Under the pieces are notes generated by a model, which had not been told where the DNA came from, searched no databases, and was given only the letters and a program-made list of their open reading frames with translations. A stretch of DNA of 44,369 nt. It comes from an uncultured Myxococcales bacterium (GTDB lineage Bacteria > Myxococcota_A > UBA9042). Below, piece after piece: positions 22,683 to 31,268 of this stretch. The number at the start of each line of letters is the position of its first letter. The first letter of the stretch is position 1. Position numbers and translations under genes: made by a program. The stretch spans positions 1 to 44,369 of the forward strand of contig CAIYWC010000024.1 of the NCBI GenBank assembly GCA_903929795.1. Reading direction: 5' to 3'.

Positions 22683-23472
22683 TTTGCCCCCGGCTTTGGC
22701 TTGCGCCGCTCGTCATCCACCTGGAGCATCAGCAGGCCCCACGTCAGCCACGCCGGGAACGCATCCGGCCAGCCGCTCAGCGGAGAAATGCGCCCCAAGT
22801 CCCGCAGCGTCAAGACCGTGGTGAACTGGATGCCGCGCAACACACCGTATGGGCACACCGACCACTCACCGCCCGGCAGCTCTGCGCCCTTGGGCACTTC
22901 CGCACACGGGCCGACGTTGCAGCGGCAGCGCCACACGGCGTTGCGGTAGGTGCCAATCTTGGCGCGGATGGTCAGGAGCCACGGCAGGAGTTGTTCCCAG
23001 GATGCCGGTTTGCCGTCAACCGTCACCCCGGTAGGTTTCCCCAGGTCAACCGGCCAACCGCGCGGTACAGCGCCAGCCACAGTTCCGCGGGCGGCGCTGC
23101 GAGGAACTGCGCGGCCTTGTCCGCGTCGCCGTCGATGGCCACCAGACACGCCTTGTTGGCGCGGGCAATCTGCACATCGATCGGCTGCTCGCCATGCTCT
23201 TGCGCCTGCAGGTAGCTCAGCGCGCGCACGTCAAACGAGGTCGCATCAGCCGTCACCGTGCACATCCCGGCCGGGACGAACATGCGCGGACGCGGTTCGG
23301 GCGGCTTGGGCGCGGGCAGCGCGTCGCCCGATGCGACAGCCGTTGTCGCGTCCACCGGCTCCGCCTGCTTGGGCTGGAGCTGCGCCAGTACCTCATCGGT
23401 GACGGTCACGGCCGGGTCGTCCGACCAGAACAGGCGGGCGGTACGGGCGGTGCTGGTGGTGACGATGGACAT
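22679..23472 (-). CDS. Tail assembly chaperone GT, -1 frameshift product
   Basis: The G frame (23023-23472) can slip -1 at GGGAAAC (23035-23041) and continue in the frame that ends at 22679. The product would be about 264 residues, 146 from G and about 118 from the second frame. The second part contains CRCN...GPCAEVP and WSVCPYG. In lambda-like phages G and GT coat the tape measure and recruit tail tube subunits. Alternative: the second frame starts on its own at a GTG that overlaps the G stop (GTGA), giving about 115 residues. Both readings fit the sequence. Confidence 0.6.
23023..23472 (-). CDS. Tail assembly chaperone G
   Basis: A 149-residue protein between the tail tube and tape measure genes, the fixed position of the G chaperone. 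The N-terminus is MSIVTTSTARTARLFWSDD. A Pro/Ala linker near 45-60 follows, and the C-terminal helical part includes ALSYLQAQEHGEQPIDVQIARANKACLVAI. ATG 23472 follows GGAGAG. The last codons carry the slippery heptamer used to make the longer GT form. Confidence 0.65.
   Translation of the reverse strand: MSIVTTSTARTARLFWSDDPAVTVTDEVLAQLQPKQAEPVDATTAVASGDALPAPKPPEPRPRMFVPAGMCTVTADATSFDVRALSYLQAQEHGEQPIDVQIARANKACLVAIDGDADKAAQFLAAPPAELWLALYRAVGRLTWGNLPG
23035..23041 (-). promoter_or_regulatory. -1 ribosomal slippery heptamer
   Basis: On the minus strand the bases read G GGA AAC in the G frame, a classic X XXY YYZ heptamer; lambda uses the related GGGAAAG. Slipping back one base gives GGG AAA CCT, the second frame. 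The G stop lies only four codons downstream, as expected for a programmed site. Confidence 0.65.
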
Positions 23473-23505
23473 GATGCTCTCCGGCGGACGGTGCTGGTGG
23501 ACGGT

Positions 23506-24879
23506 CTACGCGAGCGCGACGCGAACCACGCTGTTGATGGGGCTTTCGTTGCTGGTCTCGCTGCCGCTGGTGGCGTCGGCGGCATACGGCCCGGCTTCCA
23601 TCTGCACGGTGTAGGCCACAGCGCCCTCGCGGTCGCCAGCCGTGGGCGCGGCCACCACGCGCGCACCCGGCATCAGGAACGCGAAGCACTTGCCGTAGCC
23701 CGCGCCGACGTACACGCCGAGCGGCAGCGCCGCGCCGACTTCCAGCGACCGCTGCAGGTAGTGCGAGCCGGTGTTGCCGGTGATGTCCAGCGCGTTGTTG
23801 TACACGAGGTCGGCCACGTCGTGCGGCAGCGAGAACGACGCCTTGACGCGCCGCTGCACAATCGCCACGTCGTGCACGCCTTGCGCGGCGTAGTGGCTCT
23901 TGGTCTCGCGGATTTTCGTCGTCCACTCGACCACCAGCTGTTCCACGCCGTGCTTGACAGCGTTGCCGAGCATGAGCGCGCCGCTCTTGTTGCCGATGAG
24001 CTGCGGCGTGCGGTTGAAGGCATCGGGCTGCACCAGGCCGCCCTTGGTCTTGTCGATCTGGTAGTCGTAGAACTTGTAGTTGAACTCGATGGTCGGGATT
24101 TGCCCGGCCTCCAGCGTCAGCTTGCCGCCCTCGCAGATGAGACCCGTGAACACGTAGCACAGCGCCGTGTTGGGGCCGGTCCAGTACGCCGTCAGCGGCA
24201 CGGGCTGGTCGTTGGACAGCCACGCCGTGGTGGTGCCCAGCACGTCAGACGCCGCGTCCATCGTGGGGTTGCGGGTGGCATCGAACAGCGTCAGCACGTC
24301 GATGACGCGCTGCTTGATGAAGCCCATGAACGGCGCGCCGCCGGCGAGCTGCTGCGCCGCCACCAGCTGGCCCGCCTTGTGGCCAGCGCCGCCGCCGGAG
24401 TCCAGCGTCAGGTGCGTGGCGTCCGCCGAGCTGGCAACGCCGTCCGTCACGCTGGCGGAGTTGGACAGGAACGTGCCGCGCCAAAAGTTGGTGTTCTTGT
24501 CGGTGAGCGTCGCGCCCGCCAGCGACTCGACCGTGCAGCCGAGCGCGTTGGCCAGCAGAATCATCCACGGCGGGATGACTTCCACCGTGCCCACAGGCGC
24601 GCCGCCGGGGTTCTCGGTCGTCGGGTTGTAGCCCTGCTTGAAGCTCTGCAGCGGCACGGAAAACGAAATCTTGCCGCCGCGCGCGCCCACAACCCGCTCC
24701 GGAGCCACGCCAATCTGCCCGACCATCAGGTCAAGCTCCTGCGTGCCGGTCTCCAGCGTGACCTTGGGCGTGTCGCCGAGCACCGGCACCATCTGGTCAG
24801 CCGCAAGGGTCGTGGGCGTCGTCAGGTCCGCCTGCAGGCCCAGCAACAGTGAATGGTCAGACCAAAATTCCTGAGACAT
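23506..24879 (-). CDS. Major tail tube protein
   Basis: A 457-residue protein directly upstream of the chaperone genes, the usual place of the tail tube. It is beta-rich and begins MSQEFWSDHSLLLGLQADL. It carries segments such as VTLETGTQELDLMVGQ and FYDYQIDKTKGGL, plus a C-terminal region that could be an Ig-like decoration domain. GGAGGT precedes ATG 24879, a strong site that suits a highly made protein. It is longer than most tube proteins, which suggests an extra domain. Function by position. Confidence 0.6.
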   Translation of the reverse strand: MSQEFWSDHSLLLGLQADLTTPTTLAADQMVPVLGDTPKVTLETGTQELDLMVGQIGVAPERVVGARGGKISFSVPLQSFKQGYNPTTENPGGAPVGTVEVIPPWMILLANALGCTVESLAGATLTDKNTNFWRGTFLSNSASVTDGVASSADATHLTLDSGGGAGHKAGQLVAAQQLAGGAPFMGFIKQRVIDVLTLFDATRNPTMDAASDVLGTTTAWLSNDQPVPLTAYWTGPNTALCYVFTGLICEGGKLTLEAGQIPTIEFNYKFYDYQIDKTKGGLVQPDAFNRTPQLIGNKSGALMLGNAVKHGVEQLVVEWTTKIRETKSHYAAQGVHDVAIVQRRVKASFSLPHDVADLVYNNALDITGNTGSHYLQRSLEVGAALPLGVYVGAGYGKCFAFLMPGARVVAAPTAGDREGAVAYTVQMEAGPYAADATSGSETSNESPINSVVRVALA

Positions 24880-24882
24880 CTT

Positions 24883-25317
24883 CTACCTCCCCCGGTATTG
24901 CACCCGGACCATCATTGTCACTTGGCACTCGCCGGTTTGCTCGTCGGCTGTGATCGTCGGGAACTGCGGCTCAAAGCGCAAGAGACCGAGGTCTTGGCCC
25001 TCCGCGCTGCACATCCAGTCGTACAGGTCGGCGGTCACGTTCTCCGTGTCGTTGGCGGCGTGCAGGTACGCCTGCGCGTCCAGACCCGTGTAGAACGAGC
25101 TGAAGATCAGCATCGCTTCCCAGTCGGAGTCGGTGTAGCCGGACTTCACGCGCCGGCCTGGCTGGCACGTCAGGTTCACGTCGCGACCGCCGCTGTCGGT
25201 GGACGACAGGCCCACGTCGGCGCGTATCCGGTCGTCGGCGTTGGCCGGGTCAAATGCGCCCAGCGCGTTGATGCGCGCGGCCCACGCCTGCAGGATGTTG
25301 CCGGCAGTCGTCGCCAT
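24883..25317 (-). CDS. Putative tail terminator / completion protein
   Basis: A 144-residue protein between the connector and tail tube genes. Proteins of this size here usually finish the tail or join it to the head. It has helical N-terminal sequence (AGNILQAWAARINALGAFD) and the C-terminal strand CQVTMMVRVQY, compatible with a terminator fold. The start ATG 25317 overlaps the upstream stop as TGATG. Confidence 0.5.
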   Translation of the reverse strand: MATTAGNILQAWAARINALGAFDPANADDRIRADVGLSSTDSGGRDVNLTCQPGRRVKSGYTDSDWEAMLIFSSFYTGLDAQAYLHAANDTENVTADLYDWMCSAEGQDLGLLRFEPQFPTITADEQTGECQVTMMVRVQYRGR

Positions 25318-26279
25318 CAGCGCACCATCCGAATCGACAGCGTGTTGCGGCGCTCGTTGGGCTTGAGCATCCCGTCGTTGTTGGCGTCGTAGCCCTTCAT
25401 CCCCGCCAAGATACGGCTGATTTCGTCGCCGAACGCAAAGCGGTACTCACGAATCAGGTTGGCCACGTCGTGGGTCGCGCCAATGCCCATGTCGGCCAGC
25501 ACCCAGCGCGCGGCGGTCTGCGCCACTTCTGCGAACGACCGCGAGCTGATGTACAGGTACGGCCGCCGGCCGGTTTGCTCCACCGCGCCGCGGATCTTGT
25601 CATCCACGCGCTCTGCCACCATGCGGCAGAACTCGATGGCGCGCGTGGCCTTGTACGTCGTGGACAGCAGCGTTTGTACGTCGGCTGCCGTCATCACCGG
25701 CTGCCACTGCCAGCGCACCACCTGCACGTCGAACACGGCCGTGCCGTCGTGGGTGCCGTCGTTGTAGTCAAACACGAGCTGCAGGTTATCGCCGAGCGCT
25801 TCAATCGGCTGCGATGGCACGGTGACGAACATCGCCAGCGACTTGACCTTCGTGCCAGACGGCACGGCGCCCTGGACACCACCAATCGGCTGGAAGCCGT
25901 AGGGCATGACGACGGCCGGCACCAGCACCACGCGCTCACCGCCGATGAACAGAACCACCGGCTCATCGACGCGCAGGCCGGATGGGTCGACCACGCGGAT
26001 TTCTTCGTTCGTGGAGCCGGGCAGCACCGTCGTCTGGAATGTGGACCGGGTTACCGTGGGCGTGCAAACGAGCGAGCCATCAGCGTGCAGCAGCTTGCAC
26101 GTCGCCGTCGTCGGCGCCAGGCCATCCATGTCCGCATGCTGGACCTTGCACGCGCGGCCAACCTGCAGCTCCACGGAATCCGTGCGGTCAGCGTTGAGGC
26201 GCCGCACAGGCGGGTCGGGAAGTGGGGCGCCGCCGCCAAGCGGGCTGATGCCGCCGTTGGTGAGCGGGCTGATGGACAT
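25317..26279 (-). CDS. Head-tail connector-region protein with an EF-hand-like loop
   Basis: A 320-residue structural protein. The N-terminal half is beta-rich and the C-terminal half helical. Near the end it carries DANNDGMLKPNE (residues 298-309), a perfect match to the Ca2+-binding EF-hand loop spacing (Asp1, Asn3, Asp5, Gly6, Glu12). Its place between the capsid-side gene and tail terminator suggests a connector or neck protein. Calcium binding would be unusual and is not proved. Confidence 0.55.
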   Translation of the reverse strand: MSISPLTNGGISPLGGGAPLPDPPVRRLNADRTDSVELQVGRACKVQHADMDGLAPTTATCKLLHADGSLVCTPTVTRSTFQTTVLPGSTNEEIRVVDPSGLRVDEPVVLFIGGERVVLVPAVVMPYGFQPIGGVQGAVPSGTKVKSLAMFVTVPSQPIEALGDNLQLVFDYNDGTHDGTAVFDVQVVRWQWQPVMTAADVQTLLSTTYKATRAIEFCRMVAERVDDKIRGAVEQTGRRPYLYISSRSFAEVAQTAARWVLADMGIGATHDVANLIREYRFAFGDEISRILAGMKGYDANNDGMLKPNERRNTLSIRMVR

Positions 26280-26282
26280 GGG

Positions 26283-26828
26283 CTACGCGTTCCCGGGGAT
26301 GCGCGCGTACGGCGAGTTGGGATCAGTCGCCGGGGCGTTGTTACTGCCAAGCAGCGACAGGTGGAACTTGATGGCGCCGCTGAAGGTGCTGTCCATGAAA
26401 TCGTAGAAGTTCAGCCTGCCCGTGGTCGGGTCGAACTTGCACGGATTGGCCAAGACGGCGCAAGCCAGAGTAGCCGCCTGGTAGGCCTGCGACATTGAAG
26501 CATGGGCGTCCTGCCGCTCGAAGGCACCTTTGTCGACATACGTGTTGCCGCCTACCGTCTGGACAAGCTTGCAAAGGTGCATGCCGAAGTGAGGTGTGTC
26601 CAACAGAGGGGTCACATCGCCAATCCATGCGCCAACGTCAGCATCCCACGTCACGTCGAGCGTCACTGGAGCGGAGCCGATTGGCTTGACCGTGAGGACA
26701 GCAGGCGGGTCATTACCGACTTCTGCGCCGGTTGCGTCGATGAAGCCCGGGAAGATGACGACCGGGGTCTCCAGGTCAGTGTCATCAATCCCGTGGAGGT
26801 ATACGCGGCCATTGAAGAACATCGACAT
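26283..26828 (-). CDS. Head-region structural protein
   Basis: A 181-residue protein directly after the capsid gene. It has beta-type sequence (FFNGRVYLHGIDDTDLETPVVIFPGF) and a helical C-terminal part. It could be a decoration or head-completion protein. No named family is seen. ATG 26828 follows AGAGG. Confidence 0.5.
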   Translation of the reverse strand: MSMFFNGRVYLHGIDDTDLETPVVIFPGFIDATGAEVGNDPPAVLTVKPIGSAPVTLDVTWDADVGAWIGDVTPLLDTPHFGMHLCKLVQTVGGNTYVDKGAFERQDAHASMSQAYQAATLACAVLANPCKFDPTTGRLNFYDFMDSTFSGAIKFHLSLLGSNNAPATDPNSPYARIPGNA

Positions 26829-26903
26829 TGCAGCCTCTCAGGTTCGCACGCGGGCGGCGGCACCTGCCCCAAGCAAGGTGCCCGCCGCCACAGCGATGTC
26901 GGG

Positions 26904-27815
26904 CTATTCGACGTTCGCGCCGATGATGCCGAACTCGTAGGCCTTGGCGTAGAAGGACGCCTGGTACTGGACCACGAAGTTGATGAACACGTTGTCCTCG
27001 CTCGGCGTGGCGGTGACGAGCGGCTGCTCGCCAATCCACAGGCCGACCGGCGACTTCTGCGTGTCCACCACGAACCAGTCATCCGGGTTGGACAGCGGGT
27101 AGACAATCGGCTTGGCCCACGACTTCAAGGTGTTGATTTGCAACTCCTTGCTCGCCATGTCGGACAAGAGCAGCTGGCGGGCCAGTTCCTCGTTGGCCGA
27201 GCCGACGATCAGCGCATAGTCGCCGTCGCCCATGTTCATCGCCGTGCCCTGCTGGTTCTTGTACTGCCGCAGAATCGCACGCGCCAAGTTGAGCGTGTCG
27301 CGAGACAGCGCCGCCGTCAGCAGGTTGTCCTGCGTGCCCTCGCCCGACATGCCTTGCCGGTACTTCAGGCCCGTGTCCAGGAACTTCTTGCTCGCGCCGA
27401 CCTGACCCGCGCCGGTACCGGCGGACGGGTGGTTCAGCGCGAACAGCCCGGTCAGGCCGTCGAAGTACATCTTGTTGATGTCCGCGGCAGCCGAGTTGGC
27501 CTGGCCCGCGCCGATGTCGCCAATCGCGCTCTCGGTCAGCCAGTCCACCTGCATCCGCGGCAGGCGGTGCTTCTTGACCCAGCCGCGCTGGAAAATCTTG
27601 CTGATGCCGCTGGTCAGGTCGGTGGCGTCCACGCTGGTGGTGGAGCCGGTGACCTCCTGCGACGGACCGCCCGCGTTGAGCGCGAGCAGTTGCGTCTGGC
27701 CGCCGGTGTCGATGAGGGTCTTACCGCACTCGGCGTACAGCTCGGTCGCGTTGGCAAGCGAATCCAGGAACGCCTTCTGGACGATGCGCTGCACATTATC
27801 GAGAGAATTGGACAT
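26904..27815 (-). CDS. Major capsid protein (Mu gpT-like)
   Basis: A 303-residue protein with the look of Mu gpT-type major head proteins. Features include a GWVKKHRLPRMQVDW segment near residues 78-92, a helical middle with LLTAALSRDTLNLARAIL, and a C-terminus with NPDDWFVVDTQ, EDNVFINFVVQYQASFYAKAYEFGI. ATG 27815 has a strong GGAGG six bases upstream, as expected for the most abundant virion protein. It follows scaffold and a small gene in head-gene order. The identity is by resemblance and position. Confidence 0.7.
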   Translation of the reverse strand: MSNSLDNVQRIVQKAFLDSLANATELYAECGKTLIDTGGQTQLLALNAGGPSQEVTGSTTSVDATDLTSGISKIFQRGWVKKHRLPRMQVDWLTESAIGDIGAGQANSAAADINKMYFDGLTGLFALNHPSAGTGAGQVGASKKFLDTGLKYRQGMSGEGTQDNLLTAALSRDTLNLARAILRQYKNQQGTAMNMGDGDYALIVGSANEELARQLLLSDMASKELQINTLKSWAKPIVYPLSNPDDWFVVDTQKSPVGLWIGEQPLVTATPSEDNVFINFVVQYQASFYAKAYEFGIIGANVE

Positions 27816-27874
27816 GACGAGCCTCCATCTGGGGTGGGAGCCGGGACGCGCACGCGCTGTCTAACGACTCGTGT

Positions 27875-28270
27875 CTACAAGAAAAACTGACCGCCCGCTG
27901 CCTGTTTGCGCAGGCGCGCATCGCGCTCCTGCCGGTCGGCATCGTAGTCCGATTGTTTCTTGACCCAGACCTCGCAGCCTTCCGGAAAGCCCACAACCTG
28001 GTGCTTTCCCTCCAGCGGCAGCCAGCCCTTCGCAGTCCACTTGGCTCGCAAAGTCGCCTTGCGGCCCTCGGGCAACGCGGGGTCCAGCAGCGCAGGCACC
28101 CAGCCTTCCGGCAGGCCCAACACGGTGCCCGGACGGAGAGAACTGGAATCGCCTTCTGCCTTCTTTTTCGCGCGCGCCGCGGCAACCGCTGCCGCAGATG
28201 GCATCTTCAGGACGGGCTCTTTGCCCGCCTTGGTTTCTTCCGTCTGCAGCTTGGGATCGTCGTCAGCCAT
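27875..28270 (-). CDS. Phage head-region protein of unknown function
   Basis: A 131-residue protein, Lys-rich near residues 30-38 (AARAKKKAEG), with a Pro/Gly stretch LGLPEGWVPALLDPALPEG and a charged C-terminus. It lies between scaffold and capsid genes. Possibly an assembly factor. ATG 28270 follows GAGGAAC. Confidence 0.45.
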   Translation of the reverse strand: MADDDPKLQTEETKAGKEPVLKMPSAAAVAAARAKKKAEGDSSSLRPGTVLGLPEGWVPALLDPALPEGRKATLRAKWTAKGWLPLEGKHQVVGFPEGCEVWVKKQSDYDADRQERDARLRKQAAGGQFFL

Positions 28271-28327
28271 CGGTTCCTCACTGACATGACGCTACGCCCA
28301 ATGAAAAAAACTTTGCAAGAGTTGCTG

Positions 28328-28981
28328 TCAACCGCCGAGCAGCTTGGTCGCGGACTCCGCTGAAACCAAAGTACTTTTTCGCTTGCCGCTGAGCACGTCC
28401 TGCAACGCGGTGCTGCCGGTCTTGGCCAGGTCGGTGATGCGGTCCGTGATGGTCGGCTGGCCGCCGTTGTTGACCGCGCGGCACAGCTCCGGGTTGACCT
28501 TGACCCACGCCTCCAGCGCCTTCGCGCCTTCGGGCGTGCCGGGGTCCACGTCGGGCGCGTACGGCCGGAACTTCTCCAGCAGACCAAAGCGGTCCAGCGC
28601 GAGGTTGCGGCGGTCGGTCACCAGCCCCTTCTTGGTCGCGTCCAGCTCGGCGCGCTGCGCGGCGATTTCCTCGTCGAGCTTCTGCTTGTCGGTCAGGCCC
28701 TTCTGGCGCGCCGCTTCCGCGTCGTCGGTGGCCTTCTTGACCGACGCCGCCTTCTCGGCTTCCTGCGCGTCGAACTTGGCCTGCAGGTCGGCGAGCTGCT
28801 TGGCCAGCGCCGCAGCGTCCGGCGCTGCCGGCGGGACCGGCGGCACGGGCGGAACCGGGGGAACTGCCGGCGGGACTGGAGGAACGGCAGGCGGCACCGG
28901 GGGCACCGGGCCACCACCGCCCGGCGGCGGGTCGGCCGGGGACATCAGCGGGTGACGGAGGATGAAACGGTTCACAAGCAT
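28328..28981 (-). CDS. Putative head scaffold protein
   Basis: A 217-residue protein. A striking proline tract of repeated VPPVPPA units (about residues 25-52) is followed by a long Ala/Lys/Glu/Gln coiled coil (LAKQLADLQAKFDAQEAEKAASVKKATDDAEAARQ) and a short C-terminal domain. A coiled-coil-rich protein upstream of the capsid gene is the usual scaffold. ATG 28981 follows GAGGT. The proline tract is uncommon in scaffolds. Confidence 0.6.
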   Translation of the reverse strand: MLVNRFILRHPLMSPADPPPGGGGPVPPVPPAVPPVPPAVPPVPPVPPVPPAAPDAAALAKQLADLQAKFDAQEAEKAASVKKATDDAEAARQKGLTDKQKLDEEIAAQRAELDATKKGLVTDRRNLALDRFGLLEKFRPYAPDVDPGTPEGAKALEAWVKVNPELCRAVNNGGQPTITDRITDLAKTGSTALQDVLSGKRKSTLVSAESATKLLGG

Positions 28982-28986
28982 GGGGC

Positions 28987-29787
28987 TTACCTCGTTGGGT
29001 CAAAGGAAGACAGGATGGACTGCACCAGCCTTGAGTCGCCAACCGGCTCAAAGCGCGTGGGCTCGCCGCCGAGCACATGGCAGACGGCGAGCTGGCTCCA
29101 GCGCACGGCCACCGTCTGCAACGCGGCCTGCTCTGAATCCGTGGGCGCGATGGGGCTGTACCCCATGAACGCAAAGACTGTTGATGCCTTGGCGGAGTTG
29201 CGGACGCGCAGCGCCTGGCTCTTGCGGGTGCGACCGCCCGGCGTCGTCTCGCCGGCGCGTTTCGCGCCGAGCGTTGACCCGTTGTCAAAATCGATGCTGA
29301 CCTGGCTTGCGCCCTTGTTGCGGACCTGCAAGCCCTGCCACATGCCGCCGGTGACGTGCGACGTGCCGAGCTTGACGCCGGCCGCGCGGTGGAAGTCATC
29401 GCTGGAGCGGAACACGGTCGTGTCCAGGCCGAGCTGCTTGGCGTATGGCTCGGACACCGTGTACGGCGTCTCGACCTTGCCCTTCTCGACTTGGCGCTGC
29501 AGCGAGCGGTGGTATTTCTGCAGGGCGCGCACCCGCTTCACGTCGTTGCCAACCACCGCCTGCAGTACGCGCGACGCCGCCCGCGGGATGCGTTGCGCCA
29601 AAATTGCCACCCGCTGCTGCTCGGTCAGGTACGGCTTGGCCGGCGTCGCCGTCTCGCCGCGCAGCTCCACGCGCTCCCGGATGTGGCGGGCGAGCTGGAC
29701 GCCCATAATCATCGGTTGGGCAAAGCGGTCCAGCGCCGCGGTATCGGCCTGGACCTTCTTGGTGTAGCGGACGGTGACCAGAATCAC
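28987..29787 (-). CDS. Head morphogenesis-region protein
   Basis: A 266-residue protein between portal and scaffold, the position of MuF-like or virion-morphogenesis proteins. It starts with GTG at 29787 that overlaps the portal stop (GTGA). The N-terminal part has several basic helices (VQLARHIRERVELRGE), and the C-terminus is hydrophobic and mixed. No MuF active-site motif is visible. Function by position only. Confidence 0.5.
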   Translation of the reverse strand: MILVTVRYTKKVQADTAALDRFAQPMIMGVQLARHIRERVELRGETATPAKPYLTEQQRVAILAQRIPRAASRVLQAVVGNDVKRVRALQKYHRSLQRQVEKGKVETPYTVSEPYAKQLGLDTTVFRSSDDFHRAAGVKLGTSHVTGGMWQGLQVRNKGASQVSIDFDNGSTLGAKRAGETTPGGRTRKSQALRVRNSAKASTVFAFMGYSPIAPTDSEQAALQTVAVRWSQLAVCHVLGGEPTRFEPVGDSRLVQSILSSFDPTR

Positions 29788-31217
29788 GGCTGCACCGGCG
29801 GAACGGGCGGCACGGGTTTGGCGGGCGGCGCGCCAGGCGCGGTTCCGGGGTCAGCCGCGACCTTGCCGCTAAACACCACGCCGGCCTTGCGCGTCGCGTC
29901 CAGATTGGCCTGCACCTTGTCCGTCGCCGCCTTCAAGGTCATGCCCTTGCGCGTCGCCAGAATCTCCTGCGGGCACGTCAGCCCCAGTTCGACCTCGCCC
30001 TGCGCGTCCTTGCCGCTGCCAAAGTCGGGGTCGGTGTACTGCAGCTCCACGGTGGTGCCCTTGGGGATTTTCACCGCGCCCTGCAGGTTCAGGCAGTCGC
30101 CGATGAGCTCCACCAGCTCTTGCTCGGCGGCAAGGAAGATGCCGGCGTAGCGCTGCTTGGCGTCGTCGCGTTCATCGGAGTCGGCATCGCGCGCATCGCC
30201 GGTCACGCTGGTGTTGACCTTCATGAACGCGTCGGGCGCGAGGTCCAGCATCGAGCACATCTGGCGCAGCCGCGACTCCTGGTAGTTCGTCATCTGCGCA
30301 ATCGGCGGCTGGCCCTGCACGATAGCCAGCTCCGGACCTGCGCCGCCGGACATGTCCATGTTGACCAGCGCCAGCACCTTGTCCGGACCTACCTGCATCT
30401 CGTCCACCAGCTGACCGGGCTGCGCGTTCTTAATGACCTTTTGGCCCCACGCCTGCATGTGCACCAGCAGTTCCGTGTCGCTCTCGGTCAAACACAGCGC
30501 AATCGCCATCTTCAGCACAGCTTCGTTGAGCGGCGCACACCAGCGGCCCGGAAGCGGGTCTTCGCCGCGCAACACGATGACCGGGATGCGGCCGAACGGG
30601 TTGACCGTCGAATTGCCGATGAACGGCTTCTTGCCGCCCGGTCCGTCGATGTAGATTTCCTGCGGCGTCATCACGAGCGTGCCGTAGACGACGGTCGCCA
30701 GCGCATCGTAGCTCGCGTCAATCGGCACCTGCAGGCGCACCATCTTGGCCGCGGTCAGGTCGCCAGCGTCCATCGCATCGTCGGGCGTCACGTCCACCTG
30801 CCACGGCTCGAACGCGTACAGCCGCACCTTGTTGGGAACGCCGGGGATTGGCCGCGCGGTGACGATGATGGTGTTTTGCACCAGCAGCTTACGGTGCACG
30901 TTGTGCAGGAAGCGGTCCACGTCGCTGCGCTGGTACACGTCCTTCAACTTGATGAACGGGTCAGTGTTCGCGGATGCCCTGTTGACGAAATTGCGCAGCA
31001 CCGCCATCGAATACATGCCGCTCAGCTCGTGGGCGTACCGCCACACGAACGGCACGTAGCGCTCCTGAATGGACTCGGTCTTGGGGAACGCCTTCGCGAG
31101 TTCCGCCTTGATGCTGCTGAAGTCGTTGCGCATGAGCTGCGCCAGCTGGCGGCTCCGCAGCCGGAACTCGACGACGTTCCACGTCTCTGCCGGAACCCAT
31201 GAAACTGCACCCGCCAT
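29784..31217 (-). CDS. Portal protein
   Basis: A 477-residue protein directly after the large terminase, the usual site of the portal. It shows portal-like sequence: FVWRYAHELSGMYSMAVLRNFVNRAS in the N-terminal stem, IPVIVLRGEDPLPGRW, and the clip-side helices IALCLTESDTELLVHMQAWG and ESRLRQMCSMLDLAPDAF. The portal forms the DNA channel of the head. GGAGG precedes ATG 31217. The C-terminal 40 residues are Ala/Pro-rich. Confidence 0.75.
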   Translation of the reverse strand: MAGAVSWVPAETWNVVEFRLRSRQLAQLMRNDFSSIKAELAKAFPKTESIQERYVPFVWRYAHELSGMYSMAVLRNFVNRASANTDPFIKLKDVYQRSDVDRFLHNVHRKLLVQNTIIVTARPIPGVPNKVRLYAFEPWQVDVTPDDAMDAGDLTAAKMVRLQVPIDASYDALATVVYGTLVMTPQEIYIDGPGGKKPFIGNSTVNPFGRIPVIVLRGEDPLPGRWCAPLNEAVLKMAIALCLTESDTELLVHMQAWGQKVIKNAQPGQLVDEMQVGPDKVLALVNMDMSGGAGPELAIVQGQPPIAQMTNYQESRLRQMCSMLDLAPDAFMKVNTSVTGDARDADSDERDDAKQRYAGIFLAAEQELVELIGDCLNLQGAVKIPKGTTVELQYTDPDFGSGKDAQGEVELGLTCPQEILATRKGMTLKAATDKVQANLDATRKAGVVFSGKVAADPGTAPGAPPAKPVPPVPPVQP

Positions 31218-31268
31218 CGCCTTGCCTCCGCGGTTAGTCTACAGCCAAGCCACCCCGCGCCAAGATGC

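Noticed and set aside
28297..28331. Promoter ahead of the capsid genes (TTGACA at 28331-28326, minus strand)
   Set aside because: The -35 is perfect but no acceptable -10 follows at 16-18 bases; only a T-run is there. Kept out as unsupported.
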